In this document: positions 28,299 to 37,292 of the stretch, piece by piece
Numbering within the stretch: position 1 is the stretch's first letter
How the letters are laid out: each line of letters starts with the position of its first letter
Assembly: GCA_913053875.1 (NCBI GenBank)
Contig: CAJXGN010000019.1
Location: 1 to 54,612, forward strand
From: an uncultured Agromyces sp.
GTDB taxonomy: Bacteria > Actinomycetota > Actinomycetes > Actinomycetales > Microbacteriaceae
Direction: 5' to 3'
DNA length: 54,612 nucleotides
Program-made: the position numbers and the translations under genes
Notes under the pieces: model-generated
Databases searched by the model: none
Seen by the model: the letters and a program-made list of their open reading frames with translations, nothing else
Told to the model about the DNA's origin: nothing

Positions 28299-29606
28299 GT
28301 GGGCGACGTCGAGACGCGAACGAGTGGCGAGCCGGAGCAGGCGACGCTGACCTACCCGGGAGGGACTGCGAGCTTCCCGGTCGTTCCGTCGGTCGAGGGG
28401 GCATCGAGCATCGACATCTCGACGTTCATGAAGCAGACGGGCATGACCACGCTCGACTACGGCTTCGCGAACACCGCCGCGACGCGCTCGTCGGTCACCT
28501 ACATCGACGGCAACCAGGGCATCCTGCGCTACCGGGGCTACCCGATCGAGCAGCTCGCACAGGGCTCCACGTTCCTCGAGGTCGCCTGGCTGCTCATCTA
28601 CGGCAACCTGCCGACCGCTGACGAGCTCGCCGCGTTCGACGAGCGCATCCGCCGTCACACGCTCCTGCACGAGGACCTCAAGCGCTTCTTCTCGGCGCTG
28701 CCGCACACCGCGCACCCCATGTCGGTGCTCTCGAGCGCCGTGTCGGCGCTGTCGACCTACTACGAGGACTCGTCCGACCCGAACGACCCCGAGCAGGTCG
28801 AGCTCACCACCATCCGCCTGCTCGCGAAGCTGCCGGTCATCGCCGCCTACGCGCACAAGAAGTCGCTCGGCCAGGCGTTCCTCTACCCGGACAACTCGCT
28901 GTCGTACATCGACAACTTCCTCAAGATGAACTTCGGCATCCTCGCCGAGCCGTACGAGATCGACCCGACCGTGTCGGCGGCGCTCGACCGGCTGCTCATC
29001 CTGCACGAGGACCACGAGCAGAACGCGTCGACCTCGACCGTGCGCCTGGTCGGCTCGACCGGCGCGAACCTGTACGCATCGGTCTCGGCCGGCATCAACG
29101 CGCTGTACGGCCCGCTGCACGGCGGCGCCAACGAGGCCGTGCTCGAGATGCTCGCGCGCATCAGGGACTCGGGCGAGGGCGTGCGCGGCTTCGTCGAGCG
29201 CGTCAAGCGCAAGGAGGAGGGCGTGCGCCTGATGGGCTTCGGCCACCGGGTGTACAAGAACTACGACCCGCGCGCGAAGCTCGTCAAGGAGAGCGCCGAC
29301 GCCGTGCTCGCCGGCCTCGGGGTGAACGACCCGCTGCTCGACATCGCCAAGGAGCTCGAGCAGATCGCGCTCGAGGACGACTACTTCCGCCAGCGCAAGC
29401 TCTACCCGAACGTCGACTTCTACACCGGCGTCATCTACAAGGCCATGGGCTTCCCGACGCGCATGTTCACCGTGCTGTTCGCGATCGGCCGCCTGCCCGG
29501 GTGGATCGCGCACTGGCGCGAGATGCAGCTCGACGGCTCGACCAAGATCGGCCGCCCGCAGCAGCTGTACGTGGGCGAGTCCGAGCGGCAGTTCCCCACG
29601 CGCTGA
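28299..29606 (+). CDS. gltA: Citrate synthase
   Basis: This 435-residue enzyme condenses oxaloacetate and acetyl-CoA at the entry of the TCA cycle. The catalytic histidines are in LHGGANEAV and GFGHRVYK, and the catalytic Asp in NVDFYTGVIY. Length and N-terminal beta-sheet domain match the type II (hexameric, NADH-sensitive in other groups) enzymes. GTG 28299 sits behind CAGGAGG. A longer in-frame reading from 28257 lacks a ribosome site. It is transcribed alone from TAGGCT and ends in a tandem-repeat region that lies between it and a convergent gene. Confidence 0.96.
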   Translation: MGDVETRTSGEPEQATLTYPGGTASFPVVPSVEGASSIDISTFMKQTGMTTLDYGFANTAATRSSVTYIDGNQGILRYRGYPIEQLAQGSTFLEVAWLLIYGNLPTADELAAFDERIRRHTLLHEDLKRFFSALPHTAHPMSVLSSAVSALSTYYEDSSDPNDPEQVELTTIRLLAKLPVIAAYAHKKSLGQAFLYPDNSLSYIDNFLKMNFGILAEPYEIDPTVSAALDRLLILHEDHEQNASTSTVRLVGSTGANLYASVSAGINALYGPLHGGANEAVLEMLARIRDSGEGVRGFVERVKRKEEGVRLMGFGHRVYKNYDPRAKLVKESADAVLAGLGVNDPLLDIAKELEQIALEDDYFRQRKLYPNVDFYTGVIYKAMGFPTRMFTVLFAIGRLPGWIAHWREMQLDGSTKIGRPQQLYVGESERQFPTR

Positions 29607-29672
29607 GACCGCGCGGCAGCTGCGCGCTGAGACCGCGCGGCAGCTGCGCGCTGTGACCGCGCGGCGGCTGCG
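29601..29672. repeat. Three tandem 24-bp repeats overlapping the gltA stop
   Basis: The unit CGCTGAGACCGCGCGGCAG plus CTGCG occurs at 29601-29624 and, exactly, at 29625-29648. A third copy at 29649-29672 has two changes, and a degenerate fourth follows. Each unit contains an imperfect palindrome around GCAGCTGC that can fold, so the array may act as a two-way terminator for the convergent genes. The first copy includes the gltA TGA. Confidence 0.85.
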
Positions 29673-29709
29673 CTCGCAGAGCGCGTGGCAGCACCCGGCG
29701 CGAGCCGGC

Positions 29710-32265
29710 TCAGCCGCCCGCGGGCCGCATGAGCAGGGTCTGCTCGGCGAGCTCCTGCGTGCGCTCGAGCGTGAACGGCCACGGCAGCGTGCCGCCGCGC
29801 GCCCAGACGTCGGTCTGGTCGACGTAGTTCCGGTCGAACGCGTGGCCGGAGGCGCCCGACACGTTCACCCAGCGCGACGCGTCGAAGTCGGAGAGGTCGA
29901 CGAGCATGCGCATCGACGGCACCGAGGTCGCGTCGAAGCCCTCGCGCGCGTCCCACGCGGTGGCGTCCACGATCGCCGACGAGCCGCCGAGCTGCCAGGG
30001 TCCGCGGTCGAGCAGCAGGCGTGCGGGCAGCAGTCCCGTCTCGCCGAACGCCTGGCTGCGCAGGTGGAGCTGGTGCAGCCGCCCCCACCGCCACTGGGCG
30101 GGGTCGGAGCCCATGCGATCGGCCGACTCCTGCCAGGCCGAGGCCATCGCGCCGGCGAGTGCGTCGTCGCGTCCGCCCGACCACCACGCGGAGTCCGGCT
30201 CGTCGAGGAGGCCGTCCACGACGCGGATCCAGCGGTCGCCGCCGGCGGGGCGGGTGCCCTCCGGGAGGTCGCCGAACAGGTCGCCGAGCAGCGTGCTCCA
30301 GACCACCTGGAAGTACGCGGCGCCCGCGCCGTCGACGTCGCTGACGCCGTCCCAGTCGGCGAGCAGGTCCTGCCCGAGCGCGGCGTCGCCGTCGAGCGAG
30401 AGTTCCGCGAGCACCGGCAGCAGCATCGCCGCGGCGGGGTCGACCTGGTCGACCTGCAGGTTCGCCATGGTGGCGAGGCTCACCGGCTGCTCGGCCGCGA
30501 TCGCCTCGCGCAGCACGCGGTCGATGCGCGTCGCTCGGTAGCCCTGCGCCCAGTCCTGCGTGAGCATCGGGCCGTCGCCGGCCTCGAGCGGGGGGGTGTT
30601 GGCGGCGACGAGGTACCCGCGGTCGGGGTTCGACTCCGAGGGCATGTCGTCGAACGGCACGATGTCGCTCCAGCGGTAGTCGCCCGTCCAGCCGGGCACG
30701 GGGAACGTGCCGTCGCCGGTCTCGCGCACGGGCACCCGGCCCACCGCCTGCGAGCCGATGCCGCCCTCGACGTCGGCGTAGAGCAGGTTCTGCGCGGGCA
30801 GGTCCCAGCGCTCGGCCGCGGCCCGGAAGCCGCTCCAGTCGCTCGCGCGGTTCATCGCCAGGATCGCGCTCGGGGTGCGCGACGGCGCGAACCCCGTCCA
30901 CTGCAGCGCGAGCTCGTACGATGCGTCCTCGAACTCCGCCGCCTCCGGGTACTCCTCGGCCACGGCGTCGAAGCCGTCGTCGAGCCCGGTCACGAGCGGC
31001 CCGTGGCCGGTCGAGCGGACCGTGATCGTCACGGGAGCGCCGCCAGCGACCTCGATGACCTCGCGGCGCTCGTCGAACGAGACCATGGTGTCGCCCTGCA
31101 GGTACTCGCCGCCGTCGACCCGCTCGACGTACAGGTCGGTCGTGTCCGCGAGCAGGTTCGTCGGCGTCCACGCGATGTCGGCGTTGTGCCCGGCGATGAT
31201 GCCGGGGACGCCCGCGAAGCCGAAGCCCGAGACCTCGTATCGGCACTCCTCGGAGACCGGCGCGCAGCGCAGGCCCGACTGGGTCCAGGCCGACGGCAGG
31301 GCGGCCTCCAGGTGCGGGTCGCCGGCCAGCAGCGGCAGCTCCGTCGCGGTGTGCGCACCGGCGACGACCCAGGAGTTCGACCCGATGTCGGCACCGGGCG
31401 TGGTCAGCACGGCCGGGAGGGCGTCGAGCCGGGCACGCAGCTCGGCGAGCGGTGCGGCCAGGAGCTCCTCGTCGGCTTCGGCGGCATCCGTCGAAGCACC
31501 GTCGGCCTCACCCTCGGCCTCGTCGCCCTCCTCGGGCAGCGGCGGCGGGTCGCCGATGATCGTCGGCGCCGCGTCGTAGTCGAACCCCGGGTGCAGGCGC
31601 TCGACCTCCTCGGGCGGCAGCGCGGTCGCCAGCAGCGCCCGGTCGAGCTCGTCATCGAGGTTCGCGCGCAGGTCCCACGCCGCGGCCTTCAGCCAGACCG
31701 CCGAGTCGACCGGGGTCCACGGCTCGGGCTCGTAGCCCGGGAACTGCAGCCCGAGCAGCGCGTACTCGAGCGACAGGTCGGCTCCGCTCCGCTCGTCGAG
31801 GTAGGCGTTGACGCCGGCCGCGTACGCCTCGTACACGGCGCTGGTGGTGTCGTCGAACTCCTCCACCTCGCGCTCGGCGACCTGCCGCCAGCCGAGCGTG
31901 CGGGCGAGGGCGTCGGATGACACGTACTGCTCGCCGAGCAGCTCGGCGAGTCGTCCCGATGCGGCGTGCCTGCGGTAGTCCATCTCCCAGAAGCGGTCCT
32001 GGGCGTGCACGTACCCCTGCGTGAAGAAGAGGTCGGCGGTGGTCTCGGCGACCACCTGCGGGACGCCCGCGTCGTCGCGGTAGACCACCGCGGGCAGGTC
32101 GAGGCCGGCGACCTCGATGCGGCCGGACGTCTCGGGGAACGACCGCTGCACGGTCCACCAGACGAGGCCCGCGGCGACGACTGCGGCGACGAGCACGAGC
32201 ACGAGCAGGCTCACGAAGAACGCGGTGATGCGGTGTCGGTGGGTGCGAGGCCGGTCGGATCCCAC
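29710..32265 (-). CDS. Penicillin acylase-family (Ntn) hydrolase
   Basis: This 851-residue exported or membrane-anchored amidase precursor has a basic N-terminus and one membrane helix (about 16-36) that serve as signal or anchor. The alpha chain region includes QGYVHAQDRFWEMDYRR. Autocleavage should occur before Ser296 in GSNSW, freeing the catalytic N-terminal serine. An acidic spacer lies at about 238-270. Family members cleave beta-lactam side chains, acyl-homoserine lactones or other amides; the substrate is not predictable. GTG 32265 is preceded by GAAGGAG at six bases. It is convergent with gltA across the 24-bp repeats. Confidence 0.92.
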   Translation of the reverse strand: MGSDRPRTHRHRITAFFVSLLVLVLVAAVVAAGLVWWTVQRSFPETSGRIEVAGLDLPAVVYRDDAGVPQVVAETTADLFFTQGYVHAQDRFWEMDYRRHAASGRLAELLGEQYVSSDALARTLGWRQVAEREVEEFDDTTSAVYEAYAAGVNAYLDERSGADLSLEYALLGLQFPGYEPEPWTPVDSAVWLKAAAWDLRANLDDELDRALLATALPPEEVERLHPGFDYDAAPTIIGDPPPLPEEGDEAEGEADGASTDAAEADEELLAAPLAELRARLDALPAVLTTPGADIGSNSWVVAGAHTATELPLLAGDPHLEAALPSAWTQSGLRCAPVSEECRYEVSGFGFAGVPGIIAGHNADIAWTPTNLLADTTDLYVERVDGGEYLQGDTMVSFDERREVIEVAGGAPVTITVRSTGHGPLVTGLDDGFDAVAEEYPEAAEFEDASYELALQWTGFAPSRTPSAILAMNRASDWSGFRAAAERWDLPAQNLLYADVEGGIGSQAVGRVPVRETGDGTFPVPGWTGDYRWSDIVPFDDMPSESNPDRGYLVAANTPPLEAGDGPMLTQDWAQGYRATRIDRVLREAIAAEQPVSLATMANLQVDQVDPAAAMLLPVLAELSLDGDAALGQDLLADWDGVSDVDGAGAAYFQVVWSTLLGDLFGDLPEGTRPAGGDRWIRVVDGLLDEPDSAWWSGGRDDALAGAMASAWQESADRMGSDPAQWRWGRLHQLHLRSQAFGETGLLPARLLLDRGPWQLGGSSAIVDATAWDAREGFDATSVPSMRMLVDLSDFDASRWVNVSGASGHAFDRNYVDQTDVWARGGTLPWPFTLERTQELAEQTLLMRPAGG

Positions 32266-32351
32266 GCATCACTCCTTCGTGTCGATCGAACGGCTCCGCC
32301 GGCGGTCGCGCCGGGTGGGGCCACTGTACCCGAGGGGTCTGGCCGGATCGG

Positions 32352-33323
32352 TCAGGCGTGCAGCTGCGCGTTCAGCGCGACGCCCTCCCCGCTGCGCGAG
32401 AGCACCTCGACGGCGCCGGTGAGCGAGTTGCGGCGGAACAGCAGGTTGGGCGTGCCCGAGAGCTCGACCGCCTTGACCGTCGTGAGACCGCCGTCGGCGC
32501 GGCGCGGCCCGTCGACCACGACGATCTTGGTGCCCGCGGTGACGTAGAGCCCGGCCTCCACGACCGTGTCGTCGCCGATCGAGATGCCGATGCCCGAGTT
32601 CGCGCCGAGCAGGGCCCGCTCGCCGATGGCGACGCGCTGCGTGCCGCCGCCCGAGAGCGTGCCCATGATCGACGCGCCGCCGCCGATGTCGGAGCCGTCG
32701 CCGACCACGACGCCCTGCGAGATGCGCCCCTCGACCATCGAGCTGCCGAGCGTGCCGGCGTTGAAGTTGACGAAGCCCTCGTGCATGACCGTGGTGCCGG
32801 GCGCGAGGTGCGCGCCGAGCCGTACGCGACCCGCGTCGGCGATGCGCACCCGCTCGGGGGTCACGTAGTCGAGCAGGCGGGGGAACTTGTCGAGGCCGGT
32901 CGCCTGGATGCCGTGGCGCCGCAGCACCGGCCGCAGGCGGTCGAAGTCGGCCGGATGCACCGGGCCGGCGTTGGTCCAGACGACGTTCGGCAGGAACCCG
33001 AAGATGTCGTCGAGGTTCAGCGTGTTCGGCGCGACCACGAGGTGCGAGAGCAGCTGGAGGCGCAGGTACGCGTCGCTCGTCGAGGCGGGCGGCGCGTCGA
33101 GGTCGATGTGCTCGGTGACCACGCGCTGCGTGACGCCGCGGCGGTCGTCGTCGTGCGCGGCGGCCTCGAGCGCGCTCGGCACGACGTGGTGGTCGGCCGG
33201 CGGCGCGCCCAGCGCGGGGGAGGGGAACCAGGTGTCGAGCACGGTGCCGTCGGTCGCGATCGAGGCGATGCCGTGCCCCCAGGCGGAGCGGTCGGACGAC
33301 GGGTCTGATGCGGTGGCGGGCAT
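32352..33323 (-). CDS. dapD: Tetrahydrodipicolinate N-succinyltransferase DapD
   Basis: This 323-residue left-handed beta-helix acyltransferase transfers succinate from succinyl-CoA to tetrahydrodipicolinate. It has the longer actinobacterial N-terminal domain. The hexapeptide-repeat section runs over the last 150 residues ([49 protein letters not shown]). ATG 33323 is preceded by TACGCT at six bases and no Shine-Dalgarno, so it is probably leaderless. It is divergent from dapE with 52 bases between the start codons. Confidence 0.94.
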   Translation of the reverse strand: MPATASDPSSDRSAWGHGIASIATDGTVLDTWFPSPALGAPPADHHVVPSALEAAAHDDDRRGVTQRVVTEHIDLDAPPASTSDAYLRLQLLSHLVVAPNTLNLDDIFGFLPNVVWTNAGPVHPADFDRLRPVLRRHGIQATGLDKFPRLLDYVTPERVRIADAGRVRLGAHLAPGTTVMHEGFVNFNAGTLGSSMVEGRISQGVVVGDGSDIGGGASIMGTLSGGGTQRVAIGERALLGANSGIGISIGDDTVVEAGLYVTAGTKIVVVDGPRRADGGLTTVKAVELSGTPNLLFRRNSLTGAVEVLSRSGEGVALNAQLHA

Positions 33324-33329
33324 GCGTCC

Positions 33330-33335
33330 AGCGTA
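33330..33335 (-). promoter_or_regulatory. -10 element, leaderless start of dapD
   Basis: TACGCT on the minus strand ends six bases before ATG 33323. It shares the 52-base gap with the dapE promoter. Confidence 0.55.
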
Positions 33336-33363
33336 GCGGCCGGGACCGGTCGGCCCGGTTTCG

Positions 33364-33369
33364 TAGACT
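33364..33369 (+). promoter_or_regulatory. -10 element, leaderless start of dapE
   Basis: TAGACT ends six bases before ATG 33376. Its upstream half overlaps the region that would hold the dapD -35, so the two promoters are back to back. Confidence 0.6.
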
Positions 33370-33375
33370 GGCCCG

Positions 33376-34473
33376 ATGACCGCCTCGGACGCCCCCGCAC
33401 CGGCCCTCGACCTGACGGCGGATGCCGTCGAGATCACGCGCGCGATCTGCGACGTGCCATCGGTCTCGGGCGACGAGGCGACGCTCGCCGACCTGATCGA
33501 GCGGGCACTCGCGCCCGCCGCCCACCTCGAGGTGCTGCGCGACGGCGACGCGGTCGTGGCGCGGACCGACCTCGGCCGCGACCGCCGGGTCGTCATCGCC
33601 GGGCACATCGACACGGTGCCCATCAACGACAACCTGCCGACCCGGTTCGAGACGATCGACGGCGTCGAGTACCTGTGGGGCCGCGGCACGGTCGACATGA
33701 AGGCGGGCGTCGCCGTGCAGCTGAAGCTCGCGCTCGAGCTGGCGGCCCCGGCGGTCGACGTGACCTGGATGTGGTACGACCACGAGGAGGTCGCGGCCGA
33801 CCTGAACGGCCTCGGCCGGCTGGCCGCGCACCGGCCCGACCTGTTCGCGGGCGACTTCGCGATCCTCGGCGAGCCGAGCAACGGCGCCGTCGAGGGCGGA
33901 TGCAACGGCAACCTGCGCGTCGAGCTCCGCGCGCGCGGCGTGCGGGCCCACTCCGCGCGCAGCTGGGTGGGGGAGAACGCGATCCACAAGCTCGCACCCG
34001 CGCTCGAGCGGCTCGCCGCGTACGAGGCGCAGACCGTCGAGGTCGACGGGCTCGCCTACCGCGAGGGCCTCAACGCGGTCGGCGTCGGCGGCGGGGTCGC
34101 GGGCAACGTGATCCCCGACGACGCGACCCTGCACGTGAACTACCGGTTCGCGCCCAGCCGCTCGATCGACGAGGCGGTCGCGCACGTGCGCGAGCTGTTC
34201 CCCGAGTACGAGCTCACCGTGGTCGACAGCGCCGACGGCGCACGGCCGGGGCTCGACGCCGCGCTCGCGCAGGAGTTCGTCGCCGCGGTCGGCGCCGAGG
34301 CGAAGCCCAAGTACGGCTGGACCGACGTCGCGCGCTTCAGCGCGATGGGCGTGCCGGCGGTGAACTTCGGGCCCGGCGACCCGCTCAAGGCGCACGCCGA
34401 CGACGAGCGCGTGCCGCTGCACCAGATCCGGGACTGCGACGCGGCCCTCCGGGCATGGCTGAGCGGTGACTGA
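33376..34473 (+). CDS. dapE: Succinyl-diaminopimelate desuccinylase DapE
   Basis: This 365-residue M20-family zinc hydrolase releases succinate and LL-diaminopimelate. The metal ligands are recognisable in [25 protein letters not shown] and LGEPS. The last His is in [14 protein letters not shown] lid/dimerisation domain lies between about residues 180 and 290. ATG 33376 follows TAGACT at six bases with no Shine-Dalgarno. With DapC (27012) and DapD (32352) it supplies most of the succinylase branch. Its 3' end overlaps the next gene by eight bases. Confidence 0.94.
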   Translation: MTASDAPAPALDLTADAVEITRAICDVPSVSGDEATLADLIERALAPAAHLEVLRDGDAVVARTDLGRDRRVVIAGHIDTVPINDNLPTRFETIDGVEYLWGRGTVDMKAGVAVQLKLALELAAPAVDVTWMWYDHEEVAADLNGLGRLAAHRPDLFAGDFAILGEPSNGAVEGGCNGNLRVELRARGVRAHSARSWVGENAIHKLAPALERLAAYEAQTVEVDGLAYREGLNAVGVGGGVAGNVIPDDATLHVNYRFAPSRSIDEAVAHVRELFPEYELTVVDSADGARPGLDAALAQEFVAAVGAEAKPKYGWTDVARFSAMGVPAVNFGPGDPLKAHADDERVPLHQIRDCDAALRAWLSGD

Positions 34474-35710
34474 GCCGGGCGCCGACACCGGCAGCGTCGT
34501 CGACGGTCGCACCGCGCAGCGCGCGCCCGGGCGCGCGCGTCGCCTCGTGGCATCCGCCCCGTGGTGGGTGCAGGTCATCGTCGTCTACGGCCTCGCGCGC
34601 GCGGTGAGCACGGCCATGGTGCTCGTGCTCGCGAGCGTGCAGCAGGCCAACCCCTGGACGCGCGCGTCGCCGAGCTACTGGGAGTACGCGAACATCTGGG
34701 ACGCGCGCTGGTTCGGCTATGTCGCCTTCTCCGGCTATCCGACCGAACTGCCCCTCGACGACTCCGGGCACGTGACCGAGAACGCGTGGGCGTTCATGCC
34801 CGTGTACCCGGTGGTCGTGCGCCTCGTGATGACGGTGACGACCCTGGGCTGGGACGTCGCCGCGGTGCTCGTCTCGCTCGCCGCGGGCCTCGGCTCGGCG
34901 CTGGTGTTCCACCGCCTGATGAGCCGCTTCCTCGAGCCCGACCGGGCGCTGTTCGCGGTCGTGCTGTACTGCGTCGCGCCCGTGTCTGTCGTGTTCGGGT
35001 TCGGCTACGCCGAGGCGCTGTTCCTGCTGCTGCTGAACACCGCGCTCCTGCTGCTCGTCGACCGGCGGTACGAGTGGCTGTTCCCGGTGGTGACCGTGAT
35101 GGCCTTCACGCGGCCCGGCGCGCTCGCGCTCTCGCTGGCCCTCGCGCTGCACTGGCTGCTGCGGTTCCGCGCCCGGCGCACCGAGGCGTTCCCGATGGCC
35201 GAGCGCGTGATCGCCGCATCCGCCGCCGTGTACACCGGACTGGTCGGCCTGGCCTGGCCCGTGGTCGCGTGGGTCGCGACGGGCCTGCCCGGGGCGTACT
35301 TCGACACCGAGCTGGCCTGGCGGGCGCCGTACATCGGGCGGGACGAGCTCGTGCCGTTCACCGCCTGGTTCCAGTCGGGCGACTGGTGGCTGGGCCAGCC
35401 GCTCGGCACGATCGTCGTGGTCGGGCTGATCGCCGCGTTCGGCCTCGTGCTGTTCTCCCCGGCCGTGCGGCGGCTCGGGGTCGACCTGCGGCTGTGGCTG
35501 CTCAGCTACGCGCTGTACCTGCTCGCGGTGTTCTTCCCCCAGTCGAGCGTGTTCCGGCTGCTCGCGCCGATGTTCCCGCTGCTCGGCGCGGCCGCGCTGC
35601 CGCGGTCGACGATCTACCGCGTGTCGATGGTCGCCGGGTTCCTCGCACTGCAGTGGGGCTGGTTGCTCATCTGCTGGGGCATCGACGGTGCCGACTGGAC
35701 TCCGCCGTGA
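34466..35710 (+). CDS. PIG-V/GT-C-type membrane mannosyltransferase-like protein
   Basis: This 414-residue polytopic membrane protein has about ten hydrophobic helices. The segment YWEYANIWDARWFGYVAFSGYP is the acidic loop typical of the mannosyltransferase PIG-V-like group, which uses polyprenyl-linked sugars on the outer face of the membrane. The product may be a cell-wall or lipoglycan mannose, but no acceptor can be named. GTG 34466 overlaps the dapE stop by eight bases, so it is likely co-transcribed with dapE. Confidence 0.8.
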   Translation: MTEPGADTGSVVDGRTAQRAPGRARRLVASAPWWVQVIVVYGLARAVSTAMVLVLASVQQANPWTRASPSYWEYANIWDARWFGYVAFSGYPTELPLDDSGHVTENAWAFMPVYPVVVRLVMTVTTLGWDVAAVLVSLAAGLGSALVFHRLMSRFLEPDRALFAVVLYCVAPVSVVFGFGYAEALFLLLLNTALLLLVDRRYEWLFPVVTVMAFTRPGALALSLALALHWLLRFRARRTEAFPMAERVIAASAAVYTGLVGLAWPVVAWVATGLPGAYFDTELAWRAPYIGRDELVPFTAWFQSGDWWLGQPLGTIVVVGLIAAFGLVLFSPAVRRLGVDLRLWLLSYALYLLAVFFPQSSVFRLLAPMFPLLGAAALPRSTIYRVSMVAGFLALQWGWLLICWGIDGADWTPP

Positions 35711-35768
35711 TCGGTGTCATGGGCGCGTCGAGGCGGGTGTCGTGCGGCCCGGATGATCCCCAACCGAT

Positions 35769-35797
35769 TTCCACACCTCGCGCGGATGCCGGATAAT
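35769..35797 (+). promoter_or_regulatory. Promoter of the DUF3117 gene
   Basis: TTCCAC (35769-35774) and GATAAT (35792-35797) are 17 bases apart. A short leader contains AAAGGGGAG before ATG 35828. Confidence 0.6.
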
Positions 35798-35827
35798 GGA
35801 GTCGTCAGGCCACGAAAGGGGAGCTCA

Positions 35828-36001
35828 ATGGCGGCCATGAAGCCACGGACCGGTGACGGGCCTATGGAGGCTGTGAAGGAGGGTCGCCTCATCATCGTGC
35901 GGGTTCCGCTCGAGGGTGGCGGTCGTCTCGTCGTCTCGGTCAACGATGCGGAAGCCAAGGAGCTGCACGACGTGCTCGGCGGCGTGGTCGACGCCGGCTA
36001 G
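35828..36001 (+). CDS. DUF3117 small conserved protein
   Basis: This 57-residue protein begins MAAMKPRTGDGPMEAVKEGR and has the core RVPLEGGGRLVVSV, nearly invariant in actinobacteria. It is cytoplasmic, with no membrane segment, and its function is unknown. The ribosome site GAAAGGGGAG and a good promoter make the start certain. It is a single-gene unit closed by a very strong hairpin. Confidence 0.93.
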   Translation: MAAMKPRTGDGPMEAVKEGRLIIVRVPLEGGGRLVVSVNDAEAKELHDVLGGVVDAG

Positions 36002-36015
36002 AGCATCGTTCTGCA

Positions 36016-36040
36016 GGGCCCGCGCGTGGTGCGCGGGCCC
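36016..36040 (+). terminator. Terminator of the DUF3117 gene
   Basis: GGGCCCGCGC and GCGCGGGCCC form a perfect ten-base stem around GTGGT, 15 bases after the stop codon and followed by TTCG. Confidence 0.85.
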
Positions 36041-36081
36041 TTCGCATGTCCGCGCGCGGCGGGACGGCGCGTGCGGGCCCG

Positions 36082-36714
36082 TCAGGTGCCGAGCTTGACG
36101 ATCTGCAGCAGGCCCTCGCCGGCGGGGGAGAGGCTGGTCGCGACGGCGTTCGAGCCCGCCAGCTCGGAGATGAGCGTGCGGAAGCCGGACGCCACGGGAT
36201 CGCGCCGGGCGGGGTCGGCGACGCGGCCCTTCCAGAGCGCCCGGGCCACGAGCACGGCGCCACCGGGCATCGCGAGGCGCAGCGCGTGCTCGACGTACTC
36301 GATCGCCGACTCGGGGTCGGCGTCGACGAGCACCACGTCGTAGGAGTTCTCGTTCATGCGCGGCAGCACCTCGCCCGCGCGCCCCGCGATGAAGCGCGTG
36401 CGCGTCGGGGCGATGCCCGCGTCGGCGAAGTTCTCGCGCGCGTGCTGGTGGTACTCGGCCTCGCTGTCGATCGAGGTGAGGTGGGCGTTGCGGCTGCCGG
36501 CCAGCAGCCAGAGGCCGGAGACGCCGACGCCCGTGCCGATCTCGATGATCGAGGCGGCGCGGCCCACGCCCGTGAGCACCGACAGCTGCGCGCCGACCGC
36601 GGGCGAGACGGGCTCGATGCCCAGCTCGAGCGACTGCTGTCGCACCCGGGCGATCGCCTCGGGTTCGACGACGGTCTCGTCGGCGAACTTCCAGTTCAGG
36701 TCATGGTCGGACAC
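36082..36714 (-). CDS. SAM-dependent O-methyltransferase (family 3)
   Basis: This 210-residue Rossmann-fold methyltransferase has the SAM motif IIEIGTGVGVSGLWL and the acidic motif SIDSEAEYHQ. The metal/active-site segment is YDVVLVDADPESAIEYVEHALRLAMPGGAVLVA. It belongs to the catechol-O-methyltransferase-like group, which methylates small aromatic hydroxyls; the real substrate is unknown. GTG 36714 (VSDHDLNWKF) has GGGAG upstream. It faces away from tatB; in many actinobacteria sigE-rseA-htrA stand between the two, and here they are missing. Confidence 0.9.
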   Translation of the reverse strand: MSDHDLNWKFADETVVEPEAIARVRQQSLELGIEPVSPAVGAQLSVLTGVGRAASIIEIGTGVGVSGLWLLAGSRNAHLTSIDSEAEYHQHARENFADAGIAPTRTRFIAGRAGEVLPRMNENSYDVVLVDADPESAIEYVEHALRLAMPGGAVLVARALWKGRVADPARRDPVASGFRTLISELAGSNAVATSLSPAGEGLLQIVKLGT

Positions 36715-36744
36715 GTGCGCGGCTCCCGGTACTCGTCGGCGTCC

Positions 36745-36796
36745 AGCGTACGACTCTCCCGACCCGTTCTGCGGTCGCCTCGCCGCGCAGTAGGCT
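36745..36796. promoter_or_regulatory. Divergent -10 elements of the methyltransferase and tatB genes
   Basis: On the minus strand TACGCT (36745-36750) would give the methyltransferase a leader of about 25 bases with its GGGAG. On the plus strand TAGGCT (36791-36796) ends six bases before the tatB ATG, a leaderless layout. Confidence 0.5.
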
Positions 36797-36802
36797 GGTC
36801 GC

Positions 36803-37237
36803 ATGCTCGGCCTGACCTTCGAGAAACTCCTCATCATCGGGGTCATCGCCGTGTTCCTGCTCGGGCCCGACAAGCTGCCGATCTACACCCAGAAGCTGGG
36901 GCAGTTCGTGCGTTCGCTGCGCGACATGGCGAACGGCGCGAAGTCGCGCATGAAGGAGGAGATGGGCGACGAGTTCGACGAGGTCGACTGGCGCAAGCTC
37001 GACCCGCGGCAGTACGACCCGCGGCGCATCGTGCGCGATGCGCTGAGCGACGTCGACCCGTTCGCCGAGCCGAAGCCGAAGTCCCAGGCCATGACGGCTG
37101 CGGCGGCCGCGACCGCCGCGGCGGCCGCGAAGAACGGGGACGGGGCACCGGTGGGAGCCGCATCGTCGCCGTTCAAGCGCGCGCCGCAGTCGGTCGCGGT
37201 CGGCGAGGCCGCACCGTTCGACGCCGAGGCCACCTGA
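36803..37237 (+). CDS. tatB: Sec-independent protein translocase subunit TatB
   Basis: This 144-residue component of the twin-arginine translocase recognises folded substrates with TatC. One N-terminal membrane helix (FEKLLIIGVIAVFLLGPDKLP) ends in the conserved GP-(D/E)-KLP hinge. An amphipathic helix (KLGQFVRSLRDMANGAKSRM) and a hydrophilic tail rich in Ala and Lys follow. The conserved Glu in the helix and the length separate TatB from TatA. ATG 36803 lacks a Shine-Dalgarno and lies six bases after TAGGCT. Confidence 0.92.
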   Translation: MLGLTFEKLLIIGVIAVFLLGPDKLPIYTQKLGQFVRSLRDMANGAKSRMKEEMGDEFDEVDWRKLDPRQYDPRRIVRDALSDVDPFAEPKPKSQAMTAAAAATAAAAAKNGDGAPVGAASSPFKRAPQSVAVGEAAPFDAEAT

Positions 37238-37292
37238 CCGGTCGCCGCAGCGGGGGCGGGCGGATGCCTCCGAGCCGGCCGGCACCGTCGGG

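Noticed and set aside
29601..29672. Possible CRISPR-like array
   Set aside because: The 24-base units are directly adjacent with no spacers and number only three to four, so this is a simple tandem repeat.
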